Shown in pieces: positions 1-8,901 of a DNA stretch of 64,000 bases. The stretch is from Pantoea ananatis LMG 2665 (GTDB lineage: Bacteria > Pseudomonadota > Gammaproteobacteria > Enterobacterales > Enterobacteriaceae), in assembly GCF_000710035.2 (NCBI RefSeq), contig NZ_JMJJ01000001.1, positions 285,557 through 349,556 on the forward strand. The letters are read 5' to 3'. The translations under genes and the position numbers were made by a program. The notes under the pieces are model-generated. The model saw only the letters and a list, made by a program, of their open reading frames with translations, was not told where the DNA came from and made no database searches. How positions within the stretch are numbered: position 1 is the first letter of the stretch; the number at the start of each line of letters is the position of its first letter.

Positions 1-505
1 CGAACCCCATATCCGCCACCATTTTACGAATGATGGCTAACTGCTGAAAATCTTTCTCGCCGAAGCAGGCAATATCGGGCTGAACCAGATTAAACAACTT
101 GCTGACGATGGTCGCGACGCCGCGAAAATGGCCGGGACGGCTCGCGCCTTCCAGCAGCGATGACAACACCGGGACCTCTACGAACGTCTGATTGGCCAGC
201 CCCTGGGGATAAACCTCGGCAGGTGAGGGAGCAAACACGACATCGACGCCGTGACGGTTGAGCTTCTCGCAATCCTCCTGGAGCGTACGCGGATAGCGAG
301 CCAAATCGTCAGGACGATCAAACTGCATGGGGTTGACGAAAATGGACACGATAACGATATCACCCCGTTCACGCGCCTCGTCGACCAGCGTTAAATGCCC
401 TTCGTGCAGGTTGCCCATTGTCGGCACCAGCGCGATACGTTTACCTTGCTCGCGCCAGCGACGAACGTCACGTCGCAACATAGGCAGAGTGTCGATGATC
501 AGCAC
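1..505 (-). CDS. panC: Pantothenate synthetase PanC, N-terminal 168 residues (gene cut by window start)
   Basis: PanC joins pantoate and beta-alanine with ATP to make pantothenate in the cytosol. Only the N-terminal 168 codons are present; the family is about 283 residues, so the C-terminal part lies outside the window. The visible part holds the adenylate-forming HIGH-like motif LHEGH near residue 34, the FVNPMQF segment and FGEKDFQQL near the cut. I chose the GTG start at 505 because it gives the family N-terminus [10 protein letters not shown] and has an AGGAG ribosome site about 7 bases upstream. panB ends 15 bases before it, so the two are almost certainly one operon. In E. coli panD follows panC; that cannot be seen here. 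Confidence 0.95.
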   Translation of the reverse strand, partial: MLIIDTLPMLRRDVRRWREQGKRIALVPTMGNLHEGHLTLVDEARERGDIVIVSIFVNPMQFDRPDDLARYPRTLQEDCEKLNRHGVDVVFAPSPAEVYPQGLANQTFVEVPVLSSLLEGASRPGHFRGVATIVSKLFNLVQPDIACFGEKDFQQLAIIRKMVADMGF

Positions 506-520
506 GGCAATTCTCCTGAA

Positions 521-1315
521 TTACTGGAAACTGTGTTCAACAGCGGGATAGCTTCCTGCTTCAACTTCAGCAATATAGCGGCGGATGGCCGCCCGGATGT
601 CGCCGGTCTCAGCCAGAAAGTTTTTCGCAAATTTGGGCACGTGCCCGCCGGTGATCCCCAGGGCGTCATGCATGACCAGTATCTGACCGTCGGTAACGTT
701 ACCTGCGCCGATACCAATCACCGGAATCGCCAGCGCCTGGGTCACGCGCTGCGCCAGCGCAACAGGGACACATTCCAGCACCAGCAGCTGAGCCCCCGCC
801 GCTTCGATAGCCAGCGCATCAGCCAGAAGCTGCTCCGCGCCTGCTTCATCGCGCCCCTGTACTTTATAACCGCCAAAAATATTCACAGACTGCGGCGTTA
901 ATCCCAGATGGCCACATACCGGCACGGCGCGCTCCGTCAGCATGCGTACGCTCTCTGCCAGCCATGCGCCGCCTTCCAGCTTCACCATATTGGCCCCGGC
1001 TCGCATGAGCTGCGCTGCGTTATTAAAGGTTTGCTCTGGCGTGGCATAACTCATGAAGGGCAGATCAGCCAGTAAGAGCGACTGAGGCGCACCCCGACGC
1101 ACCGCTGCGGTATGGTAGGCGATATCGCTTACCGTTACAGGCAACGTCGAATCATGGCCCTGTACGGTCATTCCCAGCGAGTCGCCTACCAGTAGCACCT
1201 GAATGCCCTCATCGGCAAACAGCCGGGCGAAACTAAACTCGTAGGCGGTCAGGGTCGCGAATTTTTTGCCGCTTTCTTTCCACTGACGCAAATGAGAAAT
1301 GGTGGTGGGTTTCAT
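521..1315 (-). CDS. panB: 3-methyl-2-oxobutanoate hydroxymethyltransferase PanB
   Basis: PanB transfers a hydroxymethyl group from methylene-tetrahydrofolate to alpha-ketoisovalerate to give ketopantoate, the first committed step of pantothenate synthesis. The 264 residues equal the E. coli length. The phosphoenolpyruvate-mutase-like TIM barrel shows the metal/substrate segment [10 protein letters not shown] near residue 41, KLEGG near 114 and VIGIGAG near 200. It lies directly upstream of panC and is separated by 83 bp from the folK end. The E. coli fimbrial (yad) cluster that sits between panB and folK is absent here. Confidence 0.97.
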   Translation of the reverse strand: MKPTTISHLRQWKESGKKFATLTAYEFSFARLFADEGIQVLLVGDSLGMTVQGHDSTLPVTVSDIAYHTAAVRRGAPQSLLLADLPFMSYATPEQTFNNAAQLMRAGANMVKLEGGAWLAESVRMLTERAVPVCGHLGLTPQSVNIFGGYKVQGRDEAGAEQLLADALAIEAAGAQLLVLECVPVALAQRVTQALAIPVIGIGAGNVTDGQILVMHDALGITGGHVPKFAKNFLAETGDIRAAIRRYIAEVEAGSYPAVEHSFQ

Positions 1316-1398
1316 GGCGCTCTCAACTCAGAAATTCAGATGGACGCATTTTACTGTATCGCGTTGCTGAGCGGAATCTGTGACGAGTGAATAGATGA

Positions 1399-1884
1399 TC
1401 AGCTGTGCCAGGGACGGATGCTGGAGCAGTCAAGTCTGGCCAGAAGCGGCTGAAGCGGGCGGCCATCAGGCAGGTGCAGATTGGGCGCAATCGCCAGCAG
1501 CGGTACCAGCATAAATGCGCGATTAAGCAGGTCGTAATGCGGCACGATCAGCCGATCGCTGTTGAGGCTGGCTGTACCAAACAGCATGATATCAATATCC
1601 AGCGTGCGCGGGCCCCAGCGCTCGGCTTTGCGAACGCGGCCATGTTCCCGTTCAATTCGCTGGGTTTGATCCAGGAGCGCCTCGGCAGTGAGCGTGGTTT
1701 CAAGCGCTACCGCTGCATTAAGGTAGTCCGGCTGGTCGGGTGGGCCATAGGGCGGCGTGCGGTAAAAGGGGGAGGTAGCTACGCGTTGAGTCTCAGGGAG
1801 AGCGTCCAGGGCTGAGAGCGCTGCATCAATCTGATGCAGCGGATCGGCAAGGTTACTGCCTAATGCCAGATAAACCCGGGTCAT
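1399..1884 (-). CDS. folK: 6-hydroxymethyl-7,8-dihydropterin pyrophosphokinase FolK
   Basis: FolK transfers pyrophosphate from ATP to 6-hydroxymethyl-dihydropterin in folate synthesis. It has 161 residues, close to the family length. Visible signatures are the N-terminal [15 protein letters not shown] for the pterin-binding loop, and the HPPK motif [15 protein letters not shown] containing the two Mg-binding aspartates. The ATG overlaps the pcnB stop as ATGA (1881-1884), so translation is probably coupled to pcnB, as in E. coli. Confidence 0.97.
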   Translation of the reverse strand: MTRVYLALGSNLADPLHQIDAALSALDALPETQRVATSPFYRTPPYGPPDQPDYLNAAVALETTLTAEALLDQTQRIEREHGRVRKAERWGPRTLDIDIMLFGTASLNSDRLIVPHYDLLNRAFMLVPLLAIAPNLHLPDGRPLQPLLARLDCSSIRPWHS

Positions 1885-3299
1885 GAGGCGTTGTTGTTAT
1901 CACGACGCGGAGCCGTTGAACGGCGACGAGGGCGGCGCGTGCGGCTGCGCGGGGCCGGATCGTCTCCCAGGGTATTCAGCATCGTTTTCTGCTGTGGCGG
2001 CGCGGCAACCTGGAACTCTCCCCACCACTTACTCAGGCGCAGCAGTTCCGGATTGTTTTCTACCTCCGCTCGCAGCGAGAGCAGGTCGTAAGCAGCACGG
2101 AACTTAGGATGCTCCATCAGCTTCCAGGCCCGCTTACCGTGGCGACGAGACATGCGTAGCTGCAGCTGCCAGATGTCGCGAATCAACGATGTGATGCGCT
2201 TGGGAATGGCTAACGCACGGCAGGCTTCGTCCAGCGTATCGTTCATGGCCAGGGCAAAGGCATCGTAATAGGTCAGGCCACTTTCCTGCGCAATGCGTTC
2301 AGCCGCTTCGAGCTGTGGATACCAGAACATCGCGGCGAACAGGAAGGCCGGATTAACCCGCATATCATTTTGAATACGGTTATCCGTGTTCTTCAGCACC
2401 TGGGCCAGCATGCGCTCCATGTGGCTGTCGCCGTTCTCGGTAAAGTTACGGGCCAGCGTAGGGAACAGCGGCTGAAATAACTGGTATTCACACAGCTTAA
2501 GCCAGGTACTGTAACCATAGCCGGCCTGCAGCAGTTTTAGCGACTCTTCAAACAGACGCGCGGCGGGCACGTCACGAAGTAACGACGCCAGACGGGGAAT
2601 CGGCTCAGCCGTTTCAGGCGCAATACGCATATTTAATTTGGCAGCGAAACGCGCAACGCGCAGCATGCGCACAGGATCTTCGCGATAACGGGTTTCGGGA
2701 TCGCCAATCAAGCGAATAATGCCTTGCTGCAGATCGTTCAGACCACCGACATAATCCCGCACCGAAAAATCGGCCACGCTGTAATAGAGGCTGTTGATCG
2801 TCAGATCGCGACGCTGAGCATCATCTTCGATGCTGCCGAAAATATTGTCGCGCAGCAGCATACCGCTCTGGGCACGCTGAGAATTGTTATGATCGTCGCT
2901 GGTCTCTTCAATCTGATGATGACCGCGGAATGTCGCCACTTCGATCACTTCCGGCCCAAACATCACGTGCGCCAGACGGAAGCGGCGGCCAACCAGACGG
3001 CAGTTGCGGAACAGTTTACGCATCTGCTCCGGCGTGGCGTTTGTGGTCACGTCGAAGTCTTTAGGCTTCTGTCCCAGCAGCAAATCGCGCACGCCGCCGC
3101 CAACAAGATAGGCTTCATAACCGGCTTTATTCAGACGATACAGCACCTTGAGGGCATTTTCGCTGATGTCTTTACGTGAGATGGTGTGGCTTTCACGAGG
3201 AATGATGGTCATATGACTCTCAGGTTCAACCTCTGCTGGTGCTTCCTCGTCATCACGCTTCAGGACTTTCCGGCAAAAATTAGCGACTCGGGTAAAAAT
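1881..3299 (-). CDS. pcnB: Poly(A) polymerase I PcnB, predicted AUU start
   Basis: PcnB adds 3' poly(A) tails to RNA and so promotes decay; it also controls ColE1-type plasmid copy number through RNA I. The nucleotidyltransferase signature [12 protein letters not shown] with the catalytic DFDV pair follows near residues 60-80, then the tRNA-NT/PAP RNA-binding helices, and a very basic arginine-rich C-terminus (RTRRPRRRS). No ATG or GTG fits the family start. The codon matching E. coli residue 1 ([10 protein letters not shown]) is ATT at 3299-3297, preceded by GAGGTG five bases upstream; an in-frame TTG at 3320 has no ribosome site. E. coli pcnB is known to start at AUU, limiting its expression. 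This start gives 472 residues. Confidence 0.93.
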   Translation of the reverse strand: MFTRVANFCRKVLKRDDEEAPAEVEPESHMTIIPRESHTISRKDISENALKVLYRLNKAGYEAYLVGGGVRDLLLGQKPKDFDVTTNATPEQMRKLFRNCRLVGRRFRLAHVMFGPEVIEVATFRGHHQIEETSDDHNNSQRAQSGMLLRDNIFGSIEDDAQRRDLTINSLYYSVADFSVRDYVGGLNDLQQGIIRLIGDPETRYREDPVRMLRVARFAAKLNMRIAPETAEPIPRLASLLRDVPAARLFEESLKLLQAGYGYSTWLKLCEYQLFQPLFPTLARNFTENGDSHMERMLAQVLKNTDNRIQNDMRVNPAFLFAAMFWYPQLEAAERIAQESGLTYYDAFALAMNDTLDEACRALAIPKRITSLIRDIWQLQLRMSRRHGKRAWKLMEHPKFRAAYDLLSLRAEVENNPELLRLSKWWGEFQVAAPPQQKTMLNTLGDDPAPRSRTRRPRRRSTAPRRDNNNAS

Positions 3300-3385
3300 G
3301 GGACACCTCGACAGTGACAATTAGGGTGTAGGTAAAATCAGCGGCTAATCATAGCCTGTTGTGAATCATTTGAGAATGCTGTTGT

Positions 3386-4267
3386 CTATGCATCCGTTAT
3401 CAGGGCGTTATCGTGAGGTATCAAAGCGATATTCCACTGCTTCACGGCGTCAGACAGCAGTTTCTCCTGCGTTTTGTCCATCCAGCCTTCGGCGACAGGC
3501 TGCCCCAGAAAGCGTAAAGCCTGCACCAGGCTCGGCCGCGTATCCCCTTCCGGTAACGCGGGCGCATGATTTTGCTTAGAAAGTTTGTGACCATCGGCCG
3601 TCGTTGCCAGCGGCAAATGCAAATAGTCCGGCAGCGTCCAGCCAAATTGCTGGTAAAGGGCAATCTGCCGTACCGTAGGCTCAATTAAGTCTGCACCGCG
3701 CACAATTTCCGTGATGCCCTGATGATGATCGTCCACGACGACAGCCAGATTGTAAGCAAACAGCCCATCACGACGATGAATGATAAAATCTTCCTCAGCC
3801 AGCCGCCGATCGGCAATGATCTCGCCTCTGAGCCGATCCTGAAAACCATAAACAGGCGCATGCTGGCGCAGGCGCAGGGCCGCACCTTCGGGACCGCGTT
3901 GACGATCCCGACAGTGACCATCATAAAAGCCACCGGCTTGCTGAATGCGGCTTCGGGTACAGGTGCAGAAATAACTTTGACGGTGCGCTCTTAACCAGTG
4001 CAGTGCATCGCGATAAGCGTTGTGTCTCTGGGATTGCCACATCACCTCGCCATCCCAGAACAGGCCGTAATGCTCCAGCTGTTGCAGAATACGCGTTGCG
4101 GCACCGGCGACTTCGCGCGGCGGATCGATATCTTCAATACGAACCAGCCAGCGGCCGTGCTGTGAACGTGCGCTCAGGTAACTGCCTAACGCAGCAATCA
4201 GGGAGCCGAAATGGAGTTCGCCAGAGGGAGATGGCGCGAAGCGCCCAACGCAGGATGAGTATGACAT
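3386..4267 (-). CDS. gluQ: Glutamyl-Q tRNA(Asp) synthetase GluQ
   Basis: GluQ (GluQRS) is a truncated glutamyl-tRNA synthetase that activates glutamate and attaches it to queuosine in the anticodon of tRNA-Asp; it has no anticodon-binding domain. The 293 residues match that short form. [13 protein letters not shown] near residue 10 is the HIGH-equivalent, the zinc-site cysteines are in YFCTCTRS near residue 100, and GHKLSKQN near 230 is the KMSKS-equivalent. It lies downstream of dksA on the same strand behind a strong hairpin (4281-4317), the arrangement known from Shigella and E. coli, where that terminator limits gluQ expression. Confidence 0.95.
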   Translation of the reverse strand: MSYSSCVGRFAPSPSGELHFGSLIAALGSYLSARSQHGRWLVRIEDIDPPREVAGAATRILQQLEHYGLFWDGEVMWQSQRHNAYRDALHWLRAHRQSYFCTCTRSRIQQAGGFYDGHCRDRQRGPEGAALRLRQHAPVYGFQDRLRGEIIADRRLAEEDFIIHRRDGLFAYNLAVVVDDHHQGITEIVRGADLIEPTVRQIALYQQFGWTLPDYLHLPLATTADGHKLSKQNHAPALPEGDTRPSLVQALRFLGQPVAEGWMDKTQEKLLSDAVKQWNIALIPHDNALITDA

Positions 4268-4280
4268 AGGCGTTATGAAT

Positions 4281-4317
4281 CACACGGCGGAAAAAGTGGG
4301 ACTTCTTCCGCCGTGTG
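4281..4317 (-). terminator. Hairpin between dksA and gluQ
   Basis: A 12-bp perfect inverted repeat, CACACGGCGGAA at 4281-4292 and TTCCGCCGTGTG at 4306-4317, has an extra AGT/ACT pairing inside. It lies 20 bases past the dksA stop and ahead of gluQ. The 3' side on the minus strand is not a clean T-run, so it is probably a partial terminator or processing site. A dksA-gluQ terminator is established in Shigella. Confidence 0.7.
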
Positions 4318-4337
4318 GCTGCAGTCAGACGGCAACA

Positions 4338-4793
4338 TTAACCCGCCATTTGCTTCTCACGAATTTCTGCCAGTGTCTTACAGTCGATACACAGATCGGC
4401 GGTAGGACGCGCTTCAAGACGGCGGATACCGATCTCTACGCCACAGGAATCGCAATAGCCAAAGTCATCATCTTCGACTTTCTTCAGCGTTTTCTCGATC
4501 TTTTTAATTAACTTACGCTCGCGGTCGCGGTTACGCAGTTCCAGGCTGAACTCTTCTTCCTGAGCGGCACGGTCAACCGGGTCAGGGAAGTTAGCAGCTT
4601 CATCCTGCATATGTGTAACGGTGCGATCGACTTCGTCCCGCAATTGATTGCGCCAGGCTTCCAGAATCTTGCGAAAATGGTCCAGTTGCGCGTCATTCAT
4701 ATACTCTTCGCCCGGCTTCTCCTGATAAGGCTCCACCCCAGCGATGGCGAGAATACTCAGGGACGATGTTTTACGGTTTTGCCCTTCTTGCAT
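4338..4793 (-). CDS. dksA: RNA polymerase-binding transcription factor DksA
   Basis: DksA enters the RNA polymerase secondary channel and, with ppGpp, represses rRNA and activates amino-acid promoters. The 151 residues equal the E. coli length. The coiled-coil tip residues are in [12 protein letters not shown] near residue 71, and the four-cysteine zinc finger (CDSC and CIDC) lies near 114-138. The ATG at 4793 has CAGGAGAG upstream and gives the family N-terminus [10 protein letters not shown]. The reading frame stays open a further 32 codons upstream to an ATG at 4889; I regard that as untranslated leader. An rRNA operon that DksA would control begins at the far end of this window. Confidence 0.97.
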   Translation of the reverse strand: MQEGQNRKTSSLSILAIAGVEPYQEKPGEEYMNDAQLDHFRKILEAWRNQLRDEVDRTVTHMQDEAANFPDPVDRAAQEEEFSLELRNRDRERKLIKKIEKTLKKVEDDDFGYCDSCGVEIGIRRLEARPTADLCIDCKTLAEIREKQMAG

Positions 4794-4921
4794 GTTGTTT
4801 CTCTCCTGGATAACACGCACTATACCCTTCGATAGCCATCGGTAAGCGCATTCACGCTGACCGTGTTTATGACCCTCTCCTGGGTACATCGATCCCCCAA
4901 CGGGGAAAAAACAGGCCGCTA

Positions 4922-4950
4922 TAAATAACAGAAGCAGTCAAGGTTGGCAA
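4922..4950 (-). promoter_or_regulatory. Candidate dksA promoter
   Basis: On the minus strand TTGCCA (4950-4945) and TATTTA (4927-4922) are separated by 17 bases, which fits a sigma-70 promoter. It would give a leader of about 120 bases before the dksA ATG at 4793. The 249-bp sfsA-dksA gap (4794-5042) holds this, a short CCCC/GGGG hairpin and no other gene I can support. Confidence 0.4.
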
Positions 4951-5042
4951 TTATTCCTGATCGCATCTTGACAAGCCTGTGAGGAACAGCGTAGTTGACC
5001 CCTGACAGAAGGTAGTCATATCACAGAAGGATGCCAGTGATA

Positions 5043-5747
5043 TTACAATGTTACGTCAACCGGCGTCGTTAATAACATCCCCGCGGATGACAGTTCTGCC
5101 CGATAAGCCAAAATCTCCACGCCACTCAGCTGCGCCTGTACCAGTTGCTCTGCGTAAGCGGCATCAATGTGACGCGCCGGGGAAACGTCCTCAATCCCCG
5201 AGTGCAGAACGGCAAACAACAAAACGGCCCGATGACCCTCTGCCACAGCCTGACTCAGCTCGCGCAGGTGTTTCTGTCCTCGAATCGTCACCGCATCCGG
5301 AAAATAGCCTTTACCTTCCTGTAAAAGCGTCACGGATTTCACCTCAATATAGCACTCAGGTCGATCCTGTGCCTTGAGCAGGAAATCAATTCGGCTTTTT
5401 TCAGTGCCATATTTGACTTCGGCCTGACATTCCTCGTAGCCCGCCAGTGGTAAAATCTGGTTTTTGCTTAGCGCCTCACGTACCAGTTGGTTAGCGCGCA
5501 GGGTATTCACGCAGATCCAGTGGCCCTGCTGCGTCTCGGTCATCTCCCAGCTATGCGGATATTTGCGCGTCAGGCTGTCAGAGGTTGAATACCAAACGGT
5601 GTCGCCCGGGGTTGCACAGCCGGTCATTGCGCCGGTATTGGCGCAATGTATTGTCAGCGTCTCGCCTTCAGGCGTCACGACATCGGCCAGAAAACGCTTA
5701 TAGCGGGTAACCAGTCGCGCAGATTTGAGAACGGGGGAAAAAAGCAT
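5043..5747 (-). CDS. sfsA: DNA/RNA nuclease-like protein SfsA
   Basis: SfsA was named as a sugar fermentation stimulation protein; the family has an N-terminal OB-like part and a PD-(D/E)xK nuclease-like core. The exact cellular role is unsettled. The start at 5747 gives [13 protein letters not shown] and 234 residues, the E. coli length, with AGGAG upstream. The nuclease-like core is visible as RIDFLL near residue 122 and [10 protein letters not shown] near 136-145. thpR ends 11 bases upstream and dksA follows, the conserved thpR-sfsA-dksA order. A longer reading frame extends upstream across thpR but lacks family similarity there. Confidence 0.95.
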   Translation of the reverse strand: MLFSPVLKSARLVTRYKRFLADVVTPEGETLTIHCANTGAMTGCATPGDTVWYSTSDSLTRKYPHSWEMTETQQGHWICVNTLRANQLVREALSKNQILPLAGYEECQAEVKYGTEKSRIDFLLKAQDRPECYIEVKSVTLLQEGKGYFPDAVTIRGQKHLRELSQAVAEGHRAVLLFAVLHSGIEDVSPARHIDAAYAEQLVQAQLSGVEILAYRAELSSAGMLLTTPVDVTL

Positions 5748-5758
5748 AAGGCTCCTGA

Positions 5759-6286
5759 TTAAGGCAGTAAGGGCCAACTGGCCAGCGTGCGGTAGCGGGT
5801 CCGGCCTTGCACGTACTCGGAGGCGAAAAGGGAAAATTCGCTGGCTGAAAATTGCCAGTGAAAGCCGCGAGGGGGCAGGGCGACGGGCTGCGTCGCCGCA
5901 CGCAGCAGCGTCACGTGGGGATGAAAGGGCTGGGCCGGTTGCCCGCAGCCGTGTCGCGCGGCCTGGGCGCGCAGCAGGCTTGCTAACTGTAACAAGCCGC
6001 GCGACGGACGCTGGCAACCCAGCCACACCACGCCGGGACGAGGCCAGTGGCCCGCATCGTCTAATGCGACGTCAAACGCGGGCTGGCGGATACGCGACGC
6101 CAGCGTCTGCAACTGGGTTGAGGTTTCAGGGGAGACATCCCCCAGAAAAGCCAGCGTCAGGTGGAGGTTGGCGGCTGCAATCGGGCGGCCAGCATCCTCA
6201 CTAAACGTGTGTGCCCGCCAGTGCACCAGTTGCTGTTGCAGCGCCTCTGGCGGGGTAATAGCAAAAAATAAGCGTTGTGACGCCAT
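5759..6286 (-). CDS. thpR: RNA 2',3'-cyclic phosphodiesterase ThpR (LigT)
   Basis: ThpR is a 2H-superfamily enzyme that opens 2',3'-cyclic phosphates and in vitro joins tRNA halves through 2'-5' bonds. The two catalytic HxTx motifs are HLTLAF near residue 42 and HVTLLR near 125. I chose the ATG at 6286 (175 residues; E. coli 176), with GGAG seven bases upstream; the in-frame TTG at 6301 sits too close to its GAGGA to be used. It is divergent from hrpB, with 75 bp between starts, as in E. coli. Confidence 0.94.
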   Translation of the reverse strand: MASQRLFFAITPPEALQQQLVHWRAHTFSEDAGRPIAAANLHLTLAFLGDVSPETSTQLQTLASRIRQPAFDVALDDAGHWPRPGVVWLGCQRPSRGLLQLASLLRAQAARHGCGQPAQPFHPHVTLLRAATQPVALPPRGFHWQFSASEFSLFASEYVQGRTRYRTLASWPLLP

Positions 6287-6361
6287 GGCGGTCTCCGGCA
6301 ATCCTCACGGATGAGTGCTACAATGCGCGCCATCTTAACACAGCCATTCGTGGAGTTTGCG

Positions 6362-8818
6362 GTGAGTGATCTACCCGTCAGCGCGGTGTTGCCTGACCTT
6401 CTGAGCGCGCTTAACGACGCCTCAAACATCCTGCTGGCCGCGCCCACTGGCGCAGGTAAATCCACCTGGTTGCCGCTTCAGCTTTTACAGCATCAGGCGA
6501 TAGCGGGACGCATCATTATGCTGGAGCCGCGTCGCCTTGCCGCACGTAATGTGGCGCAACGGCTGGCAGAACAGTTGGGTGAACAACCCGGCGCGACCGT
6601 AGGCTACCGTATGCGTGGCGAAAGCTGCGCAGGGCCGATGACCCGGCTTGAAGTGGTGACCGAAGGCATTCTGACCCGAATGCTGCAGCAGGATCCCATG
6701 CTGGACGGCGTATCATTGGTTATCCTGGATGAGTTTCATGAGCGCAGCCTCCAGGCCGATCTGGCGCTGGCGCTGCTGCTGGACGTGCAGCAGGGGTTGC
6801 GTGAAGATTTGAAAATCCTGCTGATGTCGGCGACGCTCGATAACGCCAGGCTGGCAGCCTTGTTACCGAATGCCCCTCTCATTACCTCGGAAGGGCGGAG
6901 CTACCCGGTTGAACGCCGCTACACGGCGCTGAGCCAGACTCTGCGGTTTGAAGAGGCGGTGGCGCGCGAAGTCGCGCAGTTGCTGCGAGAGGAAACGGGC
7001 TCACTGCTGTTGTTTCTGCCTGGCGTTGCGGAAATCGAGCGGGTAAAGCGAGAGCTGGAAGCGCGCGTTGACGCTGATGTGGATCTGACTCCGCTGTATG
7101 GCGCACTTCCCCTTGCGGCCCAGCAACGGGCCATCCTGCCTGCCGCCAGCGGACGCCGCAAAGTGGTGCTGGCGACCAACATCGCCGAAACCAGCCTGAC
7201 AATTGAAGGCATTCGCCTGGTGGTGGACAGCGCGCAGGAACGAAGCGCGCTGTTTGATGCCCGCAGCGGTGTGACGCGGCTGCAGACCCAGCGCGTCAGT
7301 CAGGCCTCCATGACGCAGCGCGCCGGACGAGCCGGACGTGTCATGCCCGGTATTTGCCTGCATCTGGTAGCGCAGGAACAGGCCTCACGCGCGCCTGCGC
7401 AGAGCGAAGCGGAAATTTTGCACAGCGATCTCACCTCGCTGTGGCTGGAGCTGCTGCAGTGGGGATGTACCCGTATCGATCAGCTACAGTGGATCGATCT
7501 GCCGCCGGAAAAGCATTTGCGTGCGGCCCGGCAGCAGCTGTTGCGGCTGGGGGCGCTGGACGATCAGGGCCATCTTAATGCCCAGGGACGACGAATGGCG
7601 CAGTTGGGCAGCGACGCCCGTCTTAGCGCGATGTTATGTGCGGCAGGCGGCGACGCTGATGCCGTTGCCAGCGCGGCCTTGCTGGTGGCCATTCTGGAAG
7701 ATCCTCCTCGCAGCGCCAGCGTCGATTTACGTGACGCGCTTTATCGTCCATCGCCTCAGTGGCAACGCCGCGCACAGCACTGGCAAAAACGCATCGGCGT
7801 CCTGGGTGGCCGGGTGGACGAAGACCGGTTTGCCGCGCTGCTGACTGCTGGATTCAGCGACCGCCTGGCACGACGTCGTGATAACAGCGGCCGGTATCAG
7901 CTCGCTAACGGACTGGGCGCGATGCTGGACGAACAACAGGCACTGACGCGTTACGAATGGTTAATCGCGCCCACATTGTTACAAGGCAGCAGCGCGCCGG
8001 ACGCGCGCATCCTGCTGGCCATGCCCGTCGATATTGATACCTTGACGCAACAGTGTCCGCTGCTCGTTGAACAGCGTACCGAGGTGGAATGGGATGAGGA
8101 GAAAGGCACACTGCGCACGTTGCGGCGTGAGCAGATTGGCGAACTGGTCCTGAAAACCCAACCGCTTGCCCGGCCCGATGCAGAAGTACTGCAGGCGGCC
8201 ATGCTACGGTGGATCAGTAAAAAAGGACTCTCGGTGTTGGGCTGGACGCCGGCGTCCGGGCAGTTGCGCCTGCGCATTCAGTGTGCGGCCCAATGGTTAC
8301 CCGAGGAGCCATGGCCTCAGGTTGATGACGCCAGCCTGCTTGAGTCGCTCGAACACTGGCTTCTGCCTGAGATGAGCGGAGTGCGCGACCTGAAGAGTTT
8401 ACAGTCCGTGAACCTTGTCAGCGCGCTCTTACATTTGCTCACATGGTCACAACGTCAGCGGCTGGATACTGTGCTGCCAACTCATTACACTGTGCCCACC
8501 GGAAGTCGGCTGCCCATCCGCTATGATGCGGATAAACCGCCTGCACTGGCGGTACGCATCCAGGAAATGTTTGGCGAAGCCAGCAATCCGACCGTGGCAG
8601 AAGGGCGGGTTCCACTGGTACTGGAGCTGTTATCGCCCGCCCAGCGCCCTTTACAGATCACCCGCGATCTTGCGGCCTTCTGGCGGGGTGCCTATGCGGA
8701 CGTGCAAAAAGAGATGAAAGGGCGTTATCCCAAACATCCCTGGCCTGACGATCCTGCCTCTGCCTTGCCGACAAGGCGGACAAAAAAGAATACGTCACAG
8801 GGCGGAACCTCAGGTTAA
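6362..8818 (+). CDS. hrpB: ATP-dependent helicase HrpB
   Basis: HrpB is a DEAH-box (DExH) putative RNA helicase of unclear substrate. Walker A GAGKST is at residues 30-35, DEFH at about 123-126, SAT near 160, QRAGRAGR near 320, followed by the helicase-associated domains and the HrpB-specific C-terminal domain. I chose the GTG at 6362 because it gives the family N-terminus (SDLPVSAVLPDLL), has GGAG upstream and yields 818 residues (E. coli 809). An ATG at 6311 would add 17 residues with no counterpart and would overlap the divergent control region. 83 bp separate it from mrcB, without an obvious terminator. Confidence 0.93.
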   Translation: MSDLPVSAVLPDLLSALNDASNILLAAPTGAGKSTWLPLQLLQHQAIAGRIIMLEPRRLAARNVAQRLAEQLGEQPGATVGYRMRGESCAGPMTRLEVVTEGILTRMLQQDPMLDGVSLVILDEFHERSLQADLALALLLDVQQGLREDLKILLMSATLDNARLAALLPNAPLITSEGRSYPVERRYTALSQTLRFEEAVAREVAQLLREETGSLLLFLPGVAEIERVKRELEARVDADVDLTPLYGALPLAAQQRAILPAASGRRKVVLATNIAETSLTIEGIRLVVDSAQERSALFDARSGVTRLQTQRVSQASMTQRAGRAGRVMPGICLHLVAQEQASRAPAQSEAEILHSDLTSLWLELLQWGCTRIDQLQWIDLPPEKHLRAARQQLLRLGALDDQGHLNAQGRRMAQLGSDARLSAMLCAAGGDADAVASAALLVAILEDPPRSASVDLRDALYRPSPQWQRRAQHWQKRIGVLGGRVDEDRFAALLTAGFSDRLARRRDNSGRYQLANGLGAMLDEQQALTRYEWLIAPTLLQGSSAPDARILLAMPVDIDTLTQQCPLLVEQRTEVEWDEEKGTLRTLRREQIGELVLKTQPLARPDAEVLQAAMLRWISKKGLSVLGWTPASGQLRLRIQCAAQWLPEEPWPQVDDASLLESLEHWLLPEMSGVRDLKSLQSVNLVSALLHLLTWSQRQRLDTVLPTHYTVPTGSRLPIRYDADKPPALAVRIQEMFGEASNPTVAEGRVPLVLELLSPAQRPLQITRDLAAFWRGAYADVQKEMKGRYPKHPWPDDPASALPTRRTKKNTSQGGTSG

Positions 8819-8901
8819 TTCAGAGGGTTCTGCCATGCGACAGTGAAGAAAGCAGTTAGAGTAGCGGCGCAGCCGTAAGCTATGCCTGGAGAATAAAACG
8901 C

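Noticed and set aside
3297..3320. TTG start for pcnB giving seven extra residues
   Set aside because: No ribosome site precedes it and the added residues lack counterparts; the AUU explains the data better.
6311..6361. ATG start for hrpB at 6311
   Set aside because: The 17 extra residues are not family-like and the GTG at 6362 has a proper GGAG.
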